In this document: positions 20,501 through 32,869 of the stretch, one piece after another | Numbering within the stretch: the stretch's first letter is position 1 | Layout: every line of letters begins with the position of its first letter | Source: Capra hircus | Lineage: Eukaryota; Chordata; Mammalia; Artiodactyla; Bovidae | DNA: 64,000 bases | Assembly (NCBI RefSeq): GCF_001704415.2 | Contig: NC_030831.1 | Location: 45,492,134-45,556,133 of the forward strand | Direction of reading: 5' to 3' | Made by a program: the position numbers and the translations under genes | The notes under the pieces: model-generated | Databases searched by the model: none | What the model was told of the DNA's origin: nothing | Seen by the model: the letters and a program-made list of their open reading frames with translations, nothing else

Positions 20501-23330
20501 ATCATCATCACCATCTTAATTTAAACTAAAATCATTTACTGAGCAGCTCCCCTGAGCTGGTCATTATGTAGGTGATGGGCTGTGAGATGTTACCTCCACA
20601 CTCTAGTGCTCATGAAGACTTTTGGCAAAGCAGAAAGAACATTTGCACCATACTAAACTCAAGTAAGCTAACTGACATAGGAGTCTGAGTGTGGTGAAAA
20701 TCTGATCTGTTCAAGGTAGGATCTGAGGAGCCCTGAAGGAAGAAAAGGAATTATGGGACATCTTAAGACTTTATTGAGGGGGCTTCCAGGGTGGGTTCTA
20801 TGACTGCTGTAAAATCAACATGAGGCAAAGCCCAGTTGTCACCAAGATGAGAGGTACAAAGACAACGCAGCTGTAGCAAAAGAAGAAAATGAAGGACTGT
20901 TGCTAAGGAGCTGCCCAGTTCTGCCAAGGAGTCATCAGAAGAGTGCAAGCTAGAGTAATCGGGAAAGCTCCATGGAAGAGGTGGCATGAGCTGGGTTTTG
21001 GATTCTATTTAGATAAGGAAGATAGATAGGCAGTCCTAGAATAAGGGACAACTGTGTGCTGTGAACTGATAATTTATCAATATGGCTCAAAATAAGCAAT
21101 GCATAGTTCTAAATCTATCCTCTACCATAGGACAGATTTCACTGCAGGCAGAAAAGACAAAGATTTGAAACCTCTATTCACATGAAAACATTAATTTCTT
21201 TTTCTCACATGAAGAATTAAAGAAAAAAACTAAAACTCCAGATGGATTTTAAACACAGTGGGGAATTGGGTGGCGAGATGGCAGATGGCTATTTCAGCTG
21301 CACACGAGTAAAAATAATTCAACTTCCCAATACCCAGGACTTTCCTGAACTTGTGAAAACCTCTTCAGGAAAAGTTCAGAGTCACAGCAGACGGAGTCCA
21401 AGGCTTAGAGTTTCCCAACAAGACGAGACCTACCTGTGCTGGAGCACTAACCCCCAGACGATTCGGGGAGGCTTCTTGCTCCCAGACTGCCAGGGCTGAC
21501 CCTCAACATTAGCCCAGCCTGATGAAAGAACTCTGGCATTTCTTCCCCTATGTTGAGAAAGTGGGAAGGGAGATGAGTCAACTTGAGAGTTAGGTGTGAT
21601 GAAGACATCAGGAAGCAGAAACTGTCTGAAGGGTATAGTGGTGAGTGTGCCCACTGTGGGGAAGGTGGCCCCAGAGGAGGGCAGGGTGGTGACTTAGAAA
21701 GTTGATATCTCTGGGTGTTTGATGGCTGTGCAGTTTGCCAGCCTGGCTTTCCTGGGGCAGGCTGGATTTCCCCACATTTACTGTCATCTGCATTTCACCC
21801 TAGAGTTAGAACAGGAGCCCTAGGTGGAAGCTCACTTTGTTCATGTGACTTCTACCTGCAGGAACACAGATTTTTTTGGTCACATCTGCTGTACAGGCTA
21901 CAGGAAAGAGCTGACCACAGGAGTCAGCCAGGCCACCAGAGCATGATGAACCGGGTGTTCAGGGATCCAATGCCAAGGACAAGCGGGTAAAAACCAGGAT
22001 GGGCATGGGTCTACAGCCCCCAGGAGATTAAACTCCAGAGGACTCATGTAGAACAGGAGTGGTTAACAGAAGTTCCTGACTAGCTGGTCTCTGCTCCAGG
22101 GTCCAGAAGGTCAAAGGTACAGGCAGGAGACAGCAAGGAGAGCTCTGACCTTAAACGGGGACAGTCCCTTCTGCTCTATGTAATAAGTCCTGATGATTAG
22201 GGACCACAGTCATTCATGATGTGTGCCATGGTTTCCTGGACAATACGGATTTGGCTGGGCAGTATGCTAGGGGCACATTAGCCAGAGAAGGACACAAGTC
22301 ACAGCATAACAGAAAGGCTGGGGACATACTGTGACATCAGGGGAAACTGAGTTCTAGAAAGGAATTCTTTACTTGTGCTCCATCTGTGTTGGCCTCCCCA
22401 CTTGTAACAGTGGGAGGATGAGGAGGGCAAGGCCATGGGTTCATAGGGAGCAAAGACTCTCAGTGACCAATACAACAGGAAGGTCTCTCCAGTGGATTCA
22501 AGGGACTCCAGAGTCAGGACCAGCCCCAAGGGGAAGCAAGTGATGGGATCTGGCTTAGAGTCTGGTCTACGGACTGGACTGGGCCTCAGGGCCCAATTCT
22601 AGCCCAAGAAAAATGAGAATGTGCCTTTCTTCACATGCCACACCATAGAGGACAAGATAAACAAATATTAACAAAGGATACTGCTGCTTTCTGTGTTCAG
22701 AAAGAGACTAGAAAGGCTCTTTGTGTTGATGTGTGATGGGAGGAAGGAGGCGGGGGTTCTGGCGTGAAGGTTATGTCCACCACGCCAACTCCTGAACAGC
22801 CAGGCTCTGTGTCCAGCTCGTTCTCATCAACCGTGAGATCCAGATCTTCCCTCCTCTTGCTCCCAGCAGCCTTGTGTCACGTCCAAGTGGGCTGAATGCC
22901 CTCAAGAGAGCTCATGTGACACCCTCTGCCCCTTGTCAATCTCATTTCTTCCTTCTCTCCCCAAGACAATGCTAGACAATGCCTCTCTCCCTGATTCTCC
23001 CACGGTCAGGGTCAACCACCAACAGGTGGCCATGCCTTCTGCCCCTAAAAGGCAGCTAGACAGGATACTGGGGACAGTGGAGGCCATCGGGTAAGTGAAG
23101 GTAACGTGCCTTGTCAGTTGGCCGCCCCCTGAGGCTGAGTCAGGATGGGCAGCTCTAAAGCTCTCCCACGTGGGAGTCAAGGACCCTTGAGGGGCTAGAG
23201 GCGGAGGCTCCCAGTCAGGTTCTGCAGGGGAAGCAGCCCCTCATGTGGCCTGTGCACAAAGGAGGGTCTTCAACAGGTGGGGAAAGTGGGGCACAGTCAC
23301 AGATTTGGGATTTTTCTCAAGGGCCCCTGA
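20501..23330. other. Unassigned non-coding DNA
   Basis: A 2.8-kb stretch without gene or ruminant insertion. 20520-21010 has weak old-LINE wording ('gaagaggtggcatgagctgggttttgg'). The remainder gives no recognisable repeat or coding signature. Confidence 0.45.
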
Positions 23331-23545
23331 CAGTGCAATATCACCGCCGAGAATTCTTAGAAGGGCTTGGAGCTAATTTGCATCTCACAGCCCTTTTCAC
23401 AATAAAATCAAACAGATGTTGAAATTCTTCTAGACAAATTCTTTCAACTTGTATATTAAAAGGCCCAGAAAAGTGAAATAATTCGTTAGTGGCAGATCCA
23501 TGACCCATACTGGGATCCCAGTAGCATGCTTTCATCCATATATGG
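23331..23545. promoter_or_regulatory. Candidate conserved non-coding element with octamer site
   Basis: AT-rich block free of repeats. It contains an exact POU-type octamer ATTTGCAT at 23376-23383 within CTAATTTGCAT, plus AATAATTCGTTAG near 23480. Function is inferred only. Confidence 0.25.
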
Positions 23546-23923
23546 CCTTCATCAGTAGCTCAGCCCTTGCTTGGGCTTGAAAGATACAGCAGGCAGAGGA
23601 GAGTGAAATGGACTCTAGCACACTCGGTGAGTCTGTCAGACGGGAGACACGGGCAGCCTCTCTGTGCTACAGACCATGAGGGACTGCCAGTGCTTTTACT
23701 ACAGAAGGGGACCAAACAGGGTGGGCTTTCCCAGGCTCCCTCCTCCCTGTATATGCACGGTTCCTTTCTCTTCCTTTCTTAGTCCCCCACTGTCCTGGAG
23801 CTGGGCCCTCACTCAGAATGGACGCATCACCTGAGTACGCACGGCTTGTCCCTCACACACTACAGATTCAGCAGCAGACACCCCACACAAAAGTCCTATT
23901 CTCTAGGAGCTGGTATTCTGATG

Positions 23924-24149
23924 CGGTACGTGCGTGCTAAGCCGCTTCATTCATGTCTGATTCTTTGCAATCCTATGCACGATAGCCCGCCAGGATCCTC
24001 TGTCCATGGACTTCTCCAGGCAAGGATACTGGAGTGGGTTGCCATGCCCTCCCCCAGGAGATTTTCCTGACCCAGGGATCCAACCCACATCTCTATGCCT
24101 CTTGCATTGGCAGGTGGGTTCTTTCCCACTACCACCACTTAGGAAGTCC
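23924..24149 (-). mobile_element. Bov-tA SINE
   Basis: Reversed Bov-tA: 'gccgcttcattcatgtctgattctttgcaatcc', 'ccgccaggatcctctgtccatgg', 'aaggatactggagtgggttgccatgcc', 'gacccagggatccaaccc'. A 9-bp duplication ATTCTGATG bounds it (23915-23923 and 24150-24158). Confidence 0.93.
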
Positions 24150-24158
24150 ATTCTGATG

Positions 24159-24985
24159 GGGAGATATGGTCAAACACAAATAAATGTGAAGTCAGGAGGT
24201 GTTGGATGCTGTAGGAAAAGTACAGCTGGGAAGAGGGCTCAGGAGTGCTGGTGGCGGCGGGAGCTCTGTTAGCTGCAGTGCAAGGGGAGGCGGCTGCATG
24301 AGGGTTGACTCCTGAGCAGCAACCTGGAGGCGGAGGTGTCCGCTGATTGGGCAAATGGTGCCCACATTTCCAAATGAATGTTCATATTGCAGCAGCACTT
24401 ACATACATCTTGAAAGGGCCCTATAGGGGTGCCTGCAAGTTGCATTGTTTATTAGTCTGCAGACTGTTCAATGAGTAGGTGATTTCAGACCTCCTCCCCC
24501 ACCACCGTTATGGCCCCAAAATAGGGCACAGAAACTTCACCCCCTCACCTTTCCCATTGTGTTGGCCCACCTAAGGTCTGCTTCCTCAGGCCTCACTGCT
24601 GAAAGGCTCCAACAGGCTCATGGGGCCAGGGTGGCAATGTCAATGATGATAACTGAGCAGGAATTCATGACTTGGAATTGATCCACAGTTGGAATTCAAA
24701 AGAACGAAAAAGAGGCCAAAATTGTAGGCAATATATATATGAGTGTGTACAATTTGAGGTCAGCTTCCATTCACTTCTAAATAGTCCTTTACTAAGAAAA
24801 AGAAGGGGGAGGGGTGAGAACCACAAGGTAAATTGGTCATTCTTCCCAGATACTATATATGTTTTAACAGAGACTTTCAATGCTTATTCATGAAACATGA
24901 GTACCAGAGAGGGGTGGGCAGACATTCTGAAGCCATAGCCAGAAAGATCCACACAATCTGTAGATAAAGATGTAATATCTCTGAT
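24159..24985. other. Unassigned non-coding DNA
   Basis: No gene. Includes a GGC-rich spot near 24250-24300 and an AT-rich segment at 24660-24900. Confidence 0.5.
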
Positions 24986-25770
24986 TCCAGAAAGATAAGT
25001 TTTCCCTCCTAAAGTCAGCCTTGAACTATGCCTCTAACATGCTTAATAAGAATGTGTGAGATGAAAAAATGCGAGTGTTCCAATCTGAGAACAGAAAGGC
25101 GTGATCATTCAGAAGGAACTCAAGTATTTGGAGCAATAAATAAATAAATAATCCATCCAAAGCCTGTACTCTACCTTTGGATAAATTATGCTTGATTTGA
25201 AGGTCAAGAGCGTTACAATAGCCTGCTTCACCAAGGTGCATGAAAGCTGAAGCTTGCGGTTTGGCAGAAGAATTTGCAGGGTATAATTATGCACCCCTTC
25301 AACATCCCCACTGACTTCCACGTGATGTGAAACAATGTGTCACAGTCCTGTACAGTCAAAGCAGTAATTTACAAGAGTCAGCAATTCCACAGGGCAGGTA
25401 GGCCATATTTCAAAACGGGAAAGGAGTTGGGGGGGATGGAGGCAGGGACCAGTGGATCAATTTACAAAGATCCTGTTTCTCTGCCACTCTGTTGACCTTT
25501 CAGGCAAGACCTAATGCCAATTAGCCCCGTTATAAAGTCCATAACTCTTGCAAGGAAGGCCGTGTGTAGCACATGATCATTTTACAATGTTTGCCCTAAT
25601 TTGCAGCCCCCAAACTTGGACTCCTGGGGCTGCAAGGTGGGGGTGGGGCGGTGTATTGGCAAGCAATGGGAGCAGCTGGAAGGGATCACAGCGCACAATT
25701 ACTGTCTGCGCATGGCCACATCTGGAAAACAGCTCCGTGCTAGCTTTAAAACAGCATTAATGAAGAATGG
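24986..25770. promoter_or_regulatory. Candidate conserved non-coding block
   Basis: About 780 bp without recognised repeats except an (AATA)n run near 25136-25150. Shows enhancer-like texture: ATAATTATGC near 25282, CCAATTAGCC near 25518, CCTAATTTGC near 25594, GCACAATTACTG near 25693 and GCATTAATGAAG near 25753. These are homeodomain-type cores. Conservation is not tested. Confidence 0.3.
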
Positions 25771-26305
25771 AACCTTGTGCTGGGAAGGATGGGGTGGGGG
25801 TGATCGGAGGAAATAGGGGGAGGGGGCAACCTTCTCCCCAACGTGGTGAGGATGAAAAGACAACAAAGAACACAGCAGGCAGGGTAGAAGACCAAATCCA
25901 AGGAGAAGAGGGTGTTGACAAGAAAGGGGAGGCAGGGAGGTACTGTGAGTTTAGGGTGCAGTCTCTAGTCCTCCTCATTTTTTTCAACTTCTAAGCTGGG
26001 TATCCACACAGGACTGGCCCCTTCTGCATTGATTGAGCAGACATTTGCCTATGGTGTGAGATCTTAGTGGCATCTGGAAAATTCCATCAGTACCAAATCC
26101 TACCACTAAACATTCAGTCCTTTGGTCAAGGGGTCCCCTTTCCTGAGACGGATTTGAAAATGCAGGTGTACTTTATGCCTTTCAGATCTCAGGCACATAG
26201 TAGTTGCTCAATAAATGTTGACTATAACTGAACAAATGGATAAGACATTTGTGACCATGACCACAAAATTTTGTGACTATGACCTTCAGCTATAAGGGTT
26301 ACCCT
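25771..26305. other. Purine-rich unassigned DNA with a LINE tail
   Basis: 25780-25950 is purine-rich. 26180-26240 'tcaggcacatagtagttgctcaataaatgttgac' is the 3' tail of an L2 or MIR copy on the plus strand. Confidence 0.5.
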
Positions 26306-26672
26306 AGACCAGTGATTTTCCATATGAGGGCAGGAGGAGAGGACAAAAGGTCTTTCCAAGGGGTACAACAAATCCTATGGGGAGGGAAGAAGGTAGCATT
26401 TGTGGTTGAGAAAAAAACATTCAACTGTAAAATATAGTTTTATTTTTGGAAAATTGAGGAGTCTGCTCCTAATACAAGAGACTTCTTTAATATAATCTAC
26501 AGGAATAAAAGCTCAACTGAATCTTCCTGGCTGGTGAGGATTCATAAACTGACCTTAGAATTCAAAATGGGCACTTACCATCCCACCAGAAATCAGAGCA
26601 TCTCTAGATCTTCCAGAGAAGGAGGGGGATTTATTTTACTGAGGATCAAAAAAGGCTGAGAAACTCTGAGGA
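26306..26672. repeat. Possible hAT-Charlie-type DNA transposon remnant
   Basis: Ends resemble degraded hAT terminal inverted repeats: CAGTGATTTTCC at 26310-26321 and TGAGAAACTCTG at 26658-26669. No clear 8-bp target duplication is visible, so the call is tentative. Confidence 0.3.
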
Positions 26673-27070
26673 GGGGGATTTGAGGCCCCCAACTCCCATC
26701 TTCTCCACTGGGCTGTTGCACATTCCTTCATTAAGATAGATCAGCTGCTCAGGTTCCCAGAACTAAAGTAGGACATATTGCAGAGAAAACAGGGAGTCAG
26801 AGAGATATAAACAAACTTAGCCTTCCTGATCTTGATGCCTGTTTCCCTGCCTGCTCAATGCTGCATCTTTGGCGTTGTGCAGGCATGTGGAAGGGCATGG
26901 CCCGAAGCATCTGTTTCAGTGTTTGCCTAAAAACCCCAGAGGCCAGACTATAGACCTGGAGAGGTGAAAGAAAACCTATTCATCTCTACCCCTAAGTCAG
27001 AAATTCCCCTTATTGTCCCTACAGTCACCCTACACCTCCTGATCAGATGCCTCCAGCAACCACAGCTCAA
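26673..27070. other. Unassigned non-coding DNA
   Basis: Nothing recognised. Confidence 0.5.
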
Positions 27071-27215
27071 GTGCTACCTCAGCCATCTACTAGCAAAGTG
27101 ACCTTGGCCAATTTACTTAATCTTTTTATGTCTTGGTTTCCTTTCCTGTAAAATGAAGATAACAGTACCTCCTTCATGGGATTAATGTGGGGGTTAAATG
27201 AGATAATATATGTTG
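27071..27215 (+). repeat. MIR SINE
   Basis: 'ctactagcaaagtgaccttggccaatttacttaatctttttatgtcttggtttcctttcctgtaaaatgaagataacagtacctccttcatgggatt' is the forward MIR core and 3' half. Confidence 0.82.
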
Positions 27216-27254
27216 TTTTCTCGCTATTTGGAATTTTATATTTCTATTTATGCA

Positions 27255-27385
27255 ACACATGCATGCTAAGGTGCTTCAGTCGTGTCCCATTCTTTGTGAC
27301 TCTGTGGACTGTAGACCACCAGGCTCCTCTGTCCATGGGATTCTCCCAGGAAGAATATTGGAGTAGGGTGCCATTTCCTTCTCTA
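27255..27385 (-). mobile_element. Bov-tA SINE, 5'-truncated
   Basis: Reversed Bov body: 'gtgcttcagtcgtgtcccattctttgtgac', 'accaccaggctcctctgtccatggg', 'agaatattggagtagggtgccatttccttctct'. It lacks the tRNA head. A 9-bp duplication ATTTATGCA bounds it (27246-27254 and 27386-27394). Confidence 0.93.
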
Positions 27386-27394
27386 ATTTATGCA

Positions 27395-28528
27395 GTACAA
27401 CTTATATTTATTTACATGTGAGCTTATATGCACACTGCATGTGGCCACAATCAGAATGAGATGAATGCACACGTCATAGGCAGTTATTTCTGCTTGAGTC
27501 AACCACTCACATTTAGCACCCAGAGAGGGTGATGTTTGTGTCACTTTCGCATTCCTCAAAGCATGCATTCCTACATGCTTTTTGCCAATATTAAGTATAA
27601 AAATTTTACGCATATGAGAATTCTTTAAAATACTTGTATCAAAGAAATCATTCCCCATATGTTCCAAATAAGCCCCCAAATAACGTCTGGCTGCAGACCT
27701 GAGGGCAGCCAGTTTTCTGCTATCAGAAATATAGCATCAGGCCCCGTGCATAGTAAGTGCTCTGAAAAGAGCAGGCATTCCTGGTGCAAGCAGCGCTTTC
27801 TCTGGAGCTCAGCTCCTGCTGAAAAACCCACATCCTCTAAATTCCTAGTTCTGCCCTAGCAGAAGTACTATCCACAAAAGGTGAGCCCCTCACCGAGATG
27901 ACAGTTCATCACATATGTGACGGTATCACGTCACATCACATCCGTGACATGTCAGACATGCTGTGCCCTCCACCCCTCTCACCCTCTGCCATCATATCCC
28001 GGTGCCTCCCATTTCCCTTCCCTAATAGCTCCTGCCACCCCGACCTGGATGCTCCCTGTGCCAGTGTCTCTTAAAAAGGGGGTGCACAGTCCGGCAAGCT
28101 GCTGAGCCCTGTTTACACATCTGAGTTTGCATCTACTTTCCTGCCAGCCCTCTCATGCCGTCGGTTCCAGTACTAAAGCTAGGCACACCTGAGCTTCCTA
28201 AGGAACAGGTATTTGGAAATAACCTGGAGCAGCTGGGTTTGACTCACACACTCCTGTCTTCCCACCAAAATGTTCCCAACACAGCTTCTTGCAAGGCTTC
28301 AATTCCCAGCTTCTATGGGCTTGAATTATAGTGATGAGAAGTTCTTGCCTCTGTAAGACATGCCAGAGGCTCCATGTATTGGCCTGAGGTCTGTGGGTAA
28401 GCATCCCCTCAGTGTGGCTTCCTCTCCTACTTTGGCCCGTTTTGTCTGGTGAGCTTCCTCTCTTTGAAGCACCAAGAGCCTAGGCATCGTTTCTTGACCA
28501 CTGAATTACTCTTGCCTAGAGACTATTC
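27395..28528. other. Unassigned non-coding DNA
   Basis: No gene or assignable repeat. 27905-27965 holds short palindromic runs of the 'tcacat/atgtga' type. Confidence 0.5.
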
Positions 28529-28650
28529 TAGGGCTTCCCTAGTGGCTCAGAGGGTAAAACGTCTGCCTGCACTGCGGGAGACCTGGGTTCCATCCCTGGG
28601 TCAGGAAGATCCCCTGGAGAAGGAAATGGCAACAACCCACTCCAGTACTC
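28529..28650 (+). mobile_element. Bov-tA SINE head, 3'-truncated
   Basis: 'agggcttccctagtggctcagagggtaaaacgtctgcctgcactgcgggagacctgggttccatccctgggtcaggaagatcccctggagaaggaaatggc' is the tRNA-derived head and start of the body. The rest of the body is missing. Confidence 0.92.
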
Positions 28651-30189
28651 ATGAGGATGCCCTCCCTATAACCTTTAGTCAGCTGTAAAAGAGTATATTC
28701 ACCTTGTACCTGAGGATGTGGCTATTTCCAAGAGTGACGCCAGCATAAACCAATCTGACTGTCCCTGGCCCAGCCAAGGTGGTGGGCCAGAAACACTTTG
28801 GGTATGGCTACTTCGTCAATATGGACAATTCTCACACCTGGCCCACATTCTACCTTTCTGCCCCATCTCTTACTGTCCTTTCCAGTGACTTCCTCAGATG
28901 GTATTAATCTGTGAATCTGGTTTACCCCACCCCACGTCAGTGGAATTGCAGGAACTCCAGTATCAGACACAACACAGAGAAGGTGGAAATGAGAAAAGAA
29001 CGATGCTAAAGAAGTCAGCCTCTGGGCGACCACCTTGGGCCGTGAGCTTGTTTCTTTGGAGCAGAAGGTGCTTAGAAATTGAGGAGGTGAGGAGTAGAGA
29101 ACCAACCACAGTGGCAGTATTCCCACAGCAGGGTCACACGTGTTATGTAGGGACCAGTAATGGGTCTAGCAGGGATATGGAGGTGGGAGCTGAAGCCAGA
29201 TAATGGTCGCCTGTTCATGCTTGCGCCTTGGAGAGAATAAAAATCCTAATTCCTGACAAGTGTCCATTTGGTCATAGACGCCAAAGGACATGGGATTATT
29301 TGGTCACTAAGGATTCTATCTTCCCAACCAGTCATCAAATCTTTTTGGTTTCTCTATGTGCCCAGCACTGTACTAGGTAGATTAAAAGGCATGAAATTAA
29401 ACCAAAATAATCAATGCCTTCAGAGAACAGACAATGTAAAAGAAAAGGTGAGATACTCAGCCACGATGCGAGACAAGGACTGCTGAGTCAGGTGGAGGTG
29501 AAGGCAGTGAGCATTCCAAAGGTTAGGAATGGGAAAGCGATGCAGAGCAAAGGGTGCAGGAGAAGAAGAGGGGATGCGGGGGCGGGGGCGGGGTGGGGGG
29601 CTGATGGTGAGACAGAGCAGGCTAGAGAGAAATTAGACAGCGTGTTAAACTGGGTTGCTGTGCTTAGCTCCACTCAGCAGAGAGGAGGTCTGTGCAAGCC
29701 AGCCAAAGTGGGAGGAACACCAGAAAGATCTTCTGGCTAGTTTGTGGAAGGCTTCAGGGTCCGATCAGGATGTTCAGATTTAATTTCCCAGAGAAGTAGG
29801 AAGTTGGGCATCCCACAAAGACAAAGCTCTATGGTACAAACGTGTGTGGACCTTACGTTCTCCTCCAAGTATTTCCATCCCAGATTTAATTCAGGGTCTT
29901 CCCAGGTTAGCTTTATGTTTTCTCATGTCTCCCAAACAAGTGATTTTGGTGCTCTGTGTGCCATTTGATCAGATTACTAACATCGGAGGGGCTGCTCTGT
30001 TTCCCGTGTCCTCAATCCTGGGCTCTGATAGGGGTGTTTGAGCCATCGGTGCCTAGGTACTGCCTCTGCCCACACGTCCACACCCTGGGTCTCTGGACCA
30101 CCTGTGAGCCATGCCCCTATCAGTTCACCCACTCACTTGTCATTTGCCTGTCCATTCAGACTGGCCCGTGTTGGTCTGGCATCTGTCAT
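28651..30189. other. Unassigned DNA with a G-rich tract
   Basis: No gene. 29570-29600 contains several runs of four or more G separated by one or two bases, compatible with a G-quadruplex. The 134-codon minus frame at 28722-29126 has no recognisable motif. 29340-29440 has weak old-LINE wording. Confidence 0.5.
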
Positions 30190-30345
30190 GTTGCCACACT
30201 GATGGCACTTATTTGTATGGCACTTGGGGTTGATAAACACTTTCACATATTTTACTTGTTTACATCTCAGCAGTCAGCAGAGTCGTGTCATCCTTTTTAT
30301 AAAAGTAAAGATTCTGAGACTCAGGAAAGTTAAATGCTTTGTCCG
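30190..30345 (-). repeat. MIR SINE
   Basis: 'tggcacttggggttgataaacactttcacatattttacttg' then 'catcctttttataaaagtaaagattctgagactcaggaaagttaaatgctttgtcc' is reversed MIR. Confidence 0.65.
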
Positions 30346-31599
30346 AAAAAATAAAATGTAAAAAAAAAACAAAACTGACTTGCCATTGCCACCCCACAGA
30401 TGAAGACCTCATGCCCTTTACCTGGACCTCCTCTCTAGCCTGGGCTCCCCCACCCCACCTGCCTTTCCCGGTAAACCTCAGGGCTTACCCCAGTTGCCTC
30501 TCCTTCCCAGACACGGGCTCCCTTGCTCCCTCCTGGACATTCTCCTCTCCTAGGACTGGCTGAGGACTAGGATGCAGGTGTCTCCTCACCTTCCTGGCTG
30601 CCTGTGAAACAACACCCTTCCATTCTATGGGATCTGATCCAAGGTCCCTGCAGAGGAGCCAGTGTTAGGAAACCCAGGCTAGAGGTAGCCTTGATCTTCT
30701 CTGAAACGCGAGTGAACCTCAGCCTCCAGGTTCAGAGTCCTGGCCCCGCTGCGTGCTTTGCTCTCTCTTCCTCAAGTCCTGCTTGTCCCTGCCCCTCTCA
30801 GGGAAGGAACTCTTTTACACCAACCCTGGAACTTCTGAACAACACGACATGGGCCCATGAGACTTGCAGAAGACACCAGATGAGGCTCTGGGATTCTCGT
30901 CTCCTTGCTCAGCTCAGATCCAGTCCACCGAAGTCCTTCCCTGACAGAGCTATACAAAGATGAGGCATCCTTCCGGTCACTAAGACAGAAGCAACAGCAC
31001 AGGGCAGTTTGCAGTCAAAGCCAAACAGGCAGTACGGCTAGGAGTTCTGGGGACCAGACGGGCAAGGGAAGGGGACACATGAATCACAAGCAGGGCCCGG
31101 GCCAGGCAGAAGGCATTTAAGGTTCAGAGTGCTGTAGGGGACATCTGGATGCAGGGCAGGGCAGGAATGAATGAGGTGCATTTTGGGGACAGTGAAGAGG
31201 CCAGGCAAGATGAAACAAAGGGTAGAGCACCTGTGTGGAAGCCCAGCCAGCAATCAGAGGTCACACTCCTCTTGCAAGCTGCAAAAGACCCCAGACTGGC
31301 TCAGTGATCGTCTTCCCTCCCTCCTCTTGTTCCCTGCAGCCCAGCAGGGTTTGGGGAAGGCCCCTGGGGAGATCACAGCAAAGTCAATGACCGGTTTGCT
31401 GCTGACCCAGCCCAGGTGTTCCAGGGGCCAGGACAAGAAGTGGTGTCTGTCGCCGTAGCCCACGTGCCCGGGCCAGACAGAGGTCATGTGGCTACAACTC
31501 ATTGCCGAGGAGGCTGGGAAACAGGGTCCAGGGCTGGGTGGGGATGAAGAGCAGCCCACGGAAGGAACATCGTTCCAGTCTCTACCTCACAGACAGTCG
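30346..31599. other. Unassigned non-coding DNA
   Basis: No gene. GC-moderate, with no ruminant insertions. Confidence 0.5.
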
Positions 31600-32110
31600 T
31601 GTACTCACCAAGCCAAATTAGCAAGTGTTAACATTTTCTTATTTGCTTCAGATTATCATCATGAGAAGAAAAATTACCTAGAAGGAATTAAAGAGTCTGG
31701 GATCTCATTCCCCATTCTCTCCTCTCCCTCTTCAGAGGCAAGCAATGGCAAGATTTGTATGTATTTCTTTCTCATTGCTATGTTCACACATGGATATATT
31801 CACATGGATCCATAAAATGCTATGTAATATTGGTTTATGTGGCATTGAATCTATATAAGTTATATCTTAACCAACATATTGTCTTACAGCTTGCCTGTTT
31901 CACTCAACATTTCTGTTCTGGGAGTCTATACATATTGATCATTCAACTCCATTTTCATTAACTGCTCTTGAGCATGTCATCATATTCCATATTCTTACCC
32001 ATACTCCATTAATGAATATTTTGCTTAGATTTTTCTATTATTTATTATTACATTTTTCATTTTTTCTATTCAAACAAGGTTGCATTGAAATCCTATTTCC
32101 AGAGGGACAC
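31600..32110 (+). repeat. Old L1M-type 3' region
   Basis: 'cccattctctcctctccctcttcagaggcaagcaatggc', 'gcttgcctgtttcactcaacatttctg' and 'catcatattccatattc...ccattaatgaatattttgc' follow the order of an old L1 3' UTR family. Strongly diverged. Confidence 0.5.
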
Positions 32111-32209
32111 AGTTCATTATTCTCTTGTAGAGAAAACGCTGAGACTATTCCTGCCCAAATGTGATTATGAAGCCTCTGTCCCACAAAAAACACCAAACTA
32201 AATACAACG

Positions 32210-32580
32210 CGTAACACAAAGGATGCATGCAGACGAGTTCCTGCCTTGGAGGGGCCTACAGTCTGGAAGCAGGGATAAGCCTGTTAGAGCCTGTATGTTA
32301 AAAACTCTAGGATGGGCCCAGACAGCCCATATACAATTAAGAGAGAATGTGCAGTTGACTCAATACAGAGGAACTGAAGGCAGTGAGATTAAGGGGAAAA
32401 TCTACATAGATATGGATTTTCTCAGGAAAACTTTCTTGAAAGAACTTGATCAGGGCCTCAAAGAAAATATCAGATGGAAGTTCTCAGGGGTAAAGTGCTC
32501 ATGAACAGGAGAGGGCATTCCTGGCAAGGGAACTGTCAGAGCAAGTGCCCTGGGGCAGGACTAAGTGTGGAATGTGAGAT
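32210..32580 (+). repeat. L1M-type LINE 3' UTR fragment
   Basis: 'gttcctgccttggaggggcctacagtctggaag', 'gaacaggagagggcattcctggcaagggaactgtcagagcaagtgccctggggcagga' is the same 3' UTR text as at 6955-7840 and 58590-59115. Confidence 0.6.
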
Positions 32581-32869
32581 GTCTGGTCTGGCTGGAGCGC
32601 CTGATGGAGATGAGCGGGGAGCTGTTCTTTCATTTTCAGCGCTGAACTCAGGCCCACAAGCGAGATGGAGTCCACGTGGCCTGTTGCCCTGGGCAGCCAG
32701 CCCGGGTGGTATTTTTCCATTACCCTGAGCAGGGAAGAAGTTCAGTCACTTGTTGATAGCAATGTGACCATTCAAGGAGAAAACAATTAGGGATTCTGAC
32801 CTCTGGGCCCTCGAGAGGAGGGAGGGAAGGAAAAAATTCTCCCCGGAGGGAAGGGGCCGGGTGGGAAAC
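32581..32869. other. Unassigned non-coding DNA
   Basis: Nothing recognised; a short purine-rich segment lies at 32815-32860. Confidence 0.5.

Noticed and set aside
28722..29126. 134-codon minus-strand frame and overlapping plus frame
   Set aside because: No family resemblance found, and both strands are open over the same interval, which argues for chance.
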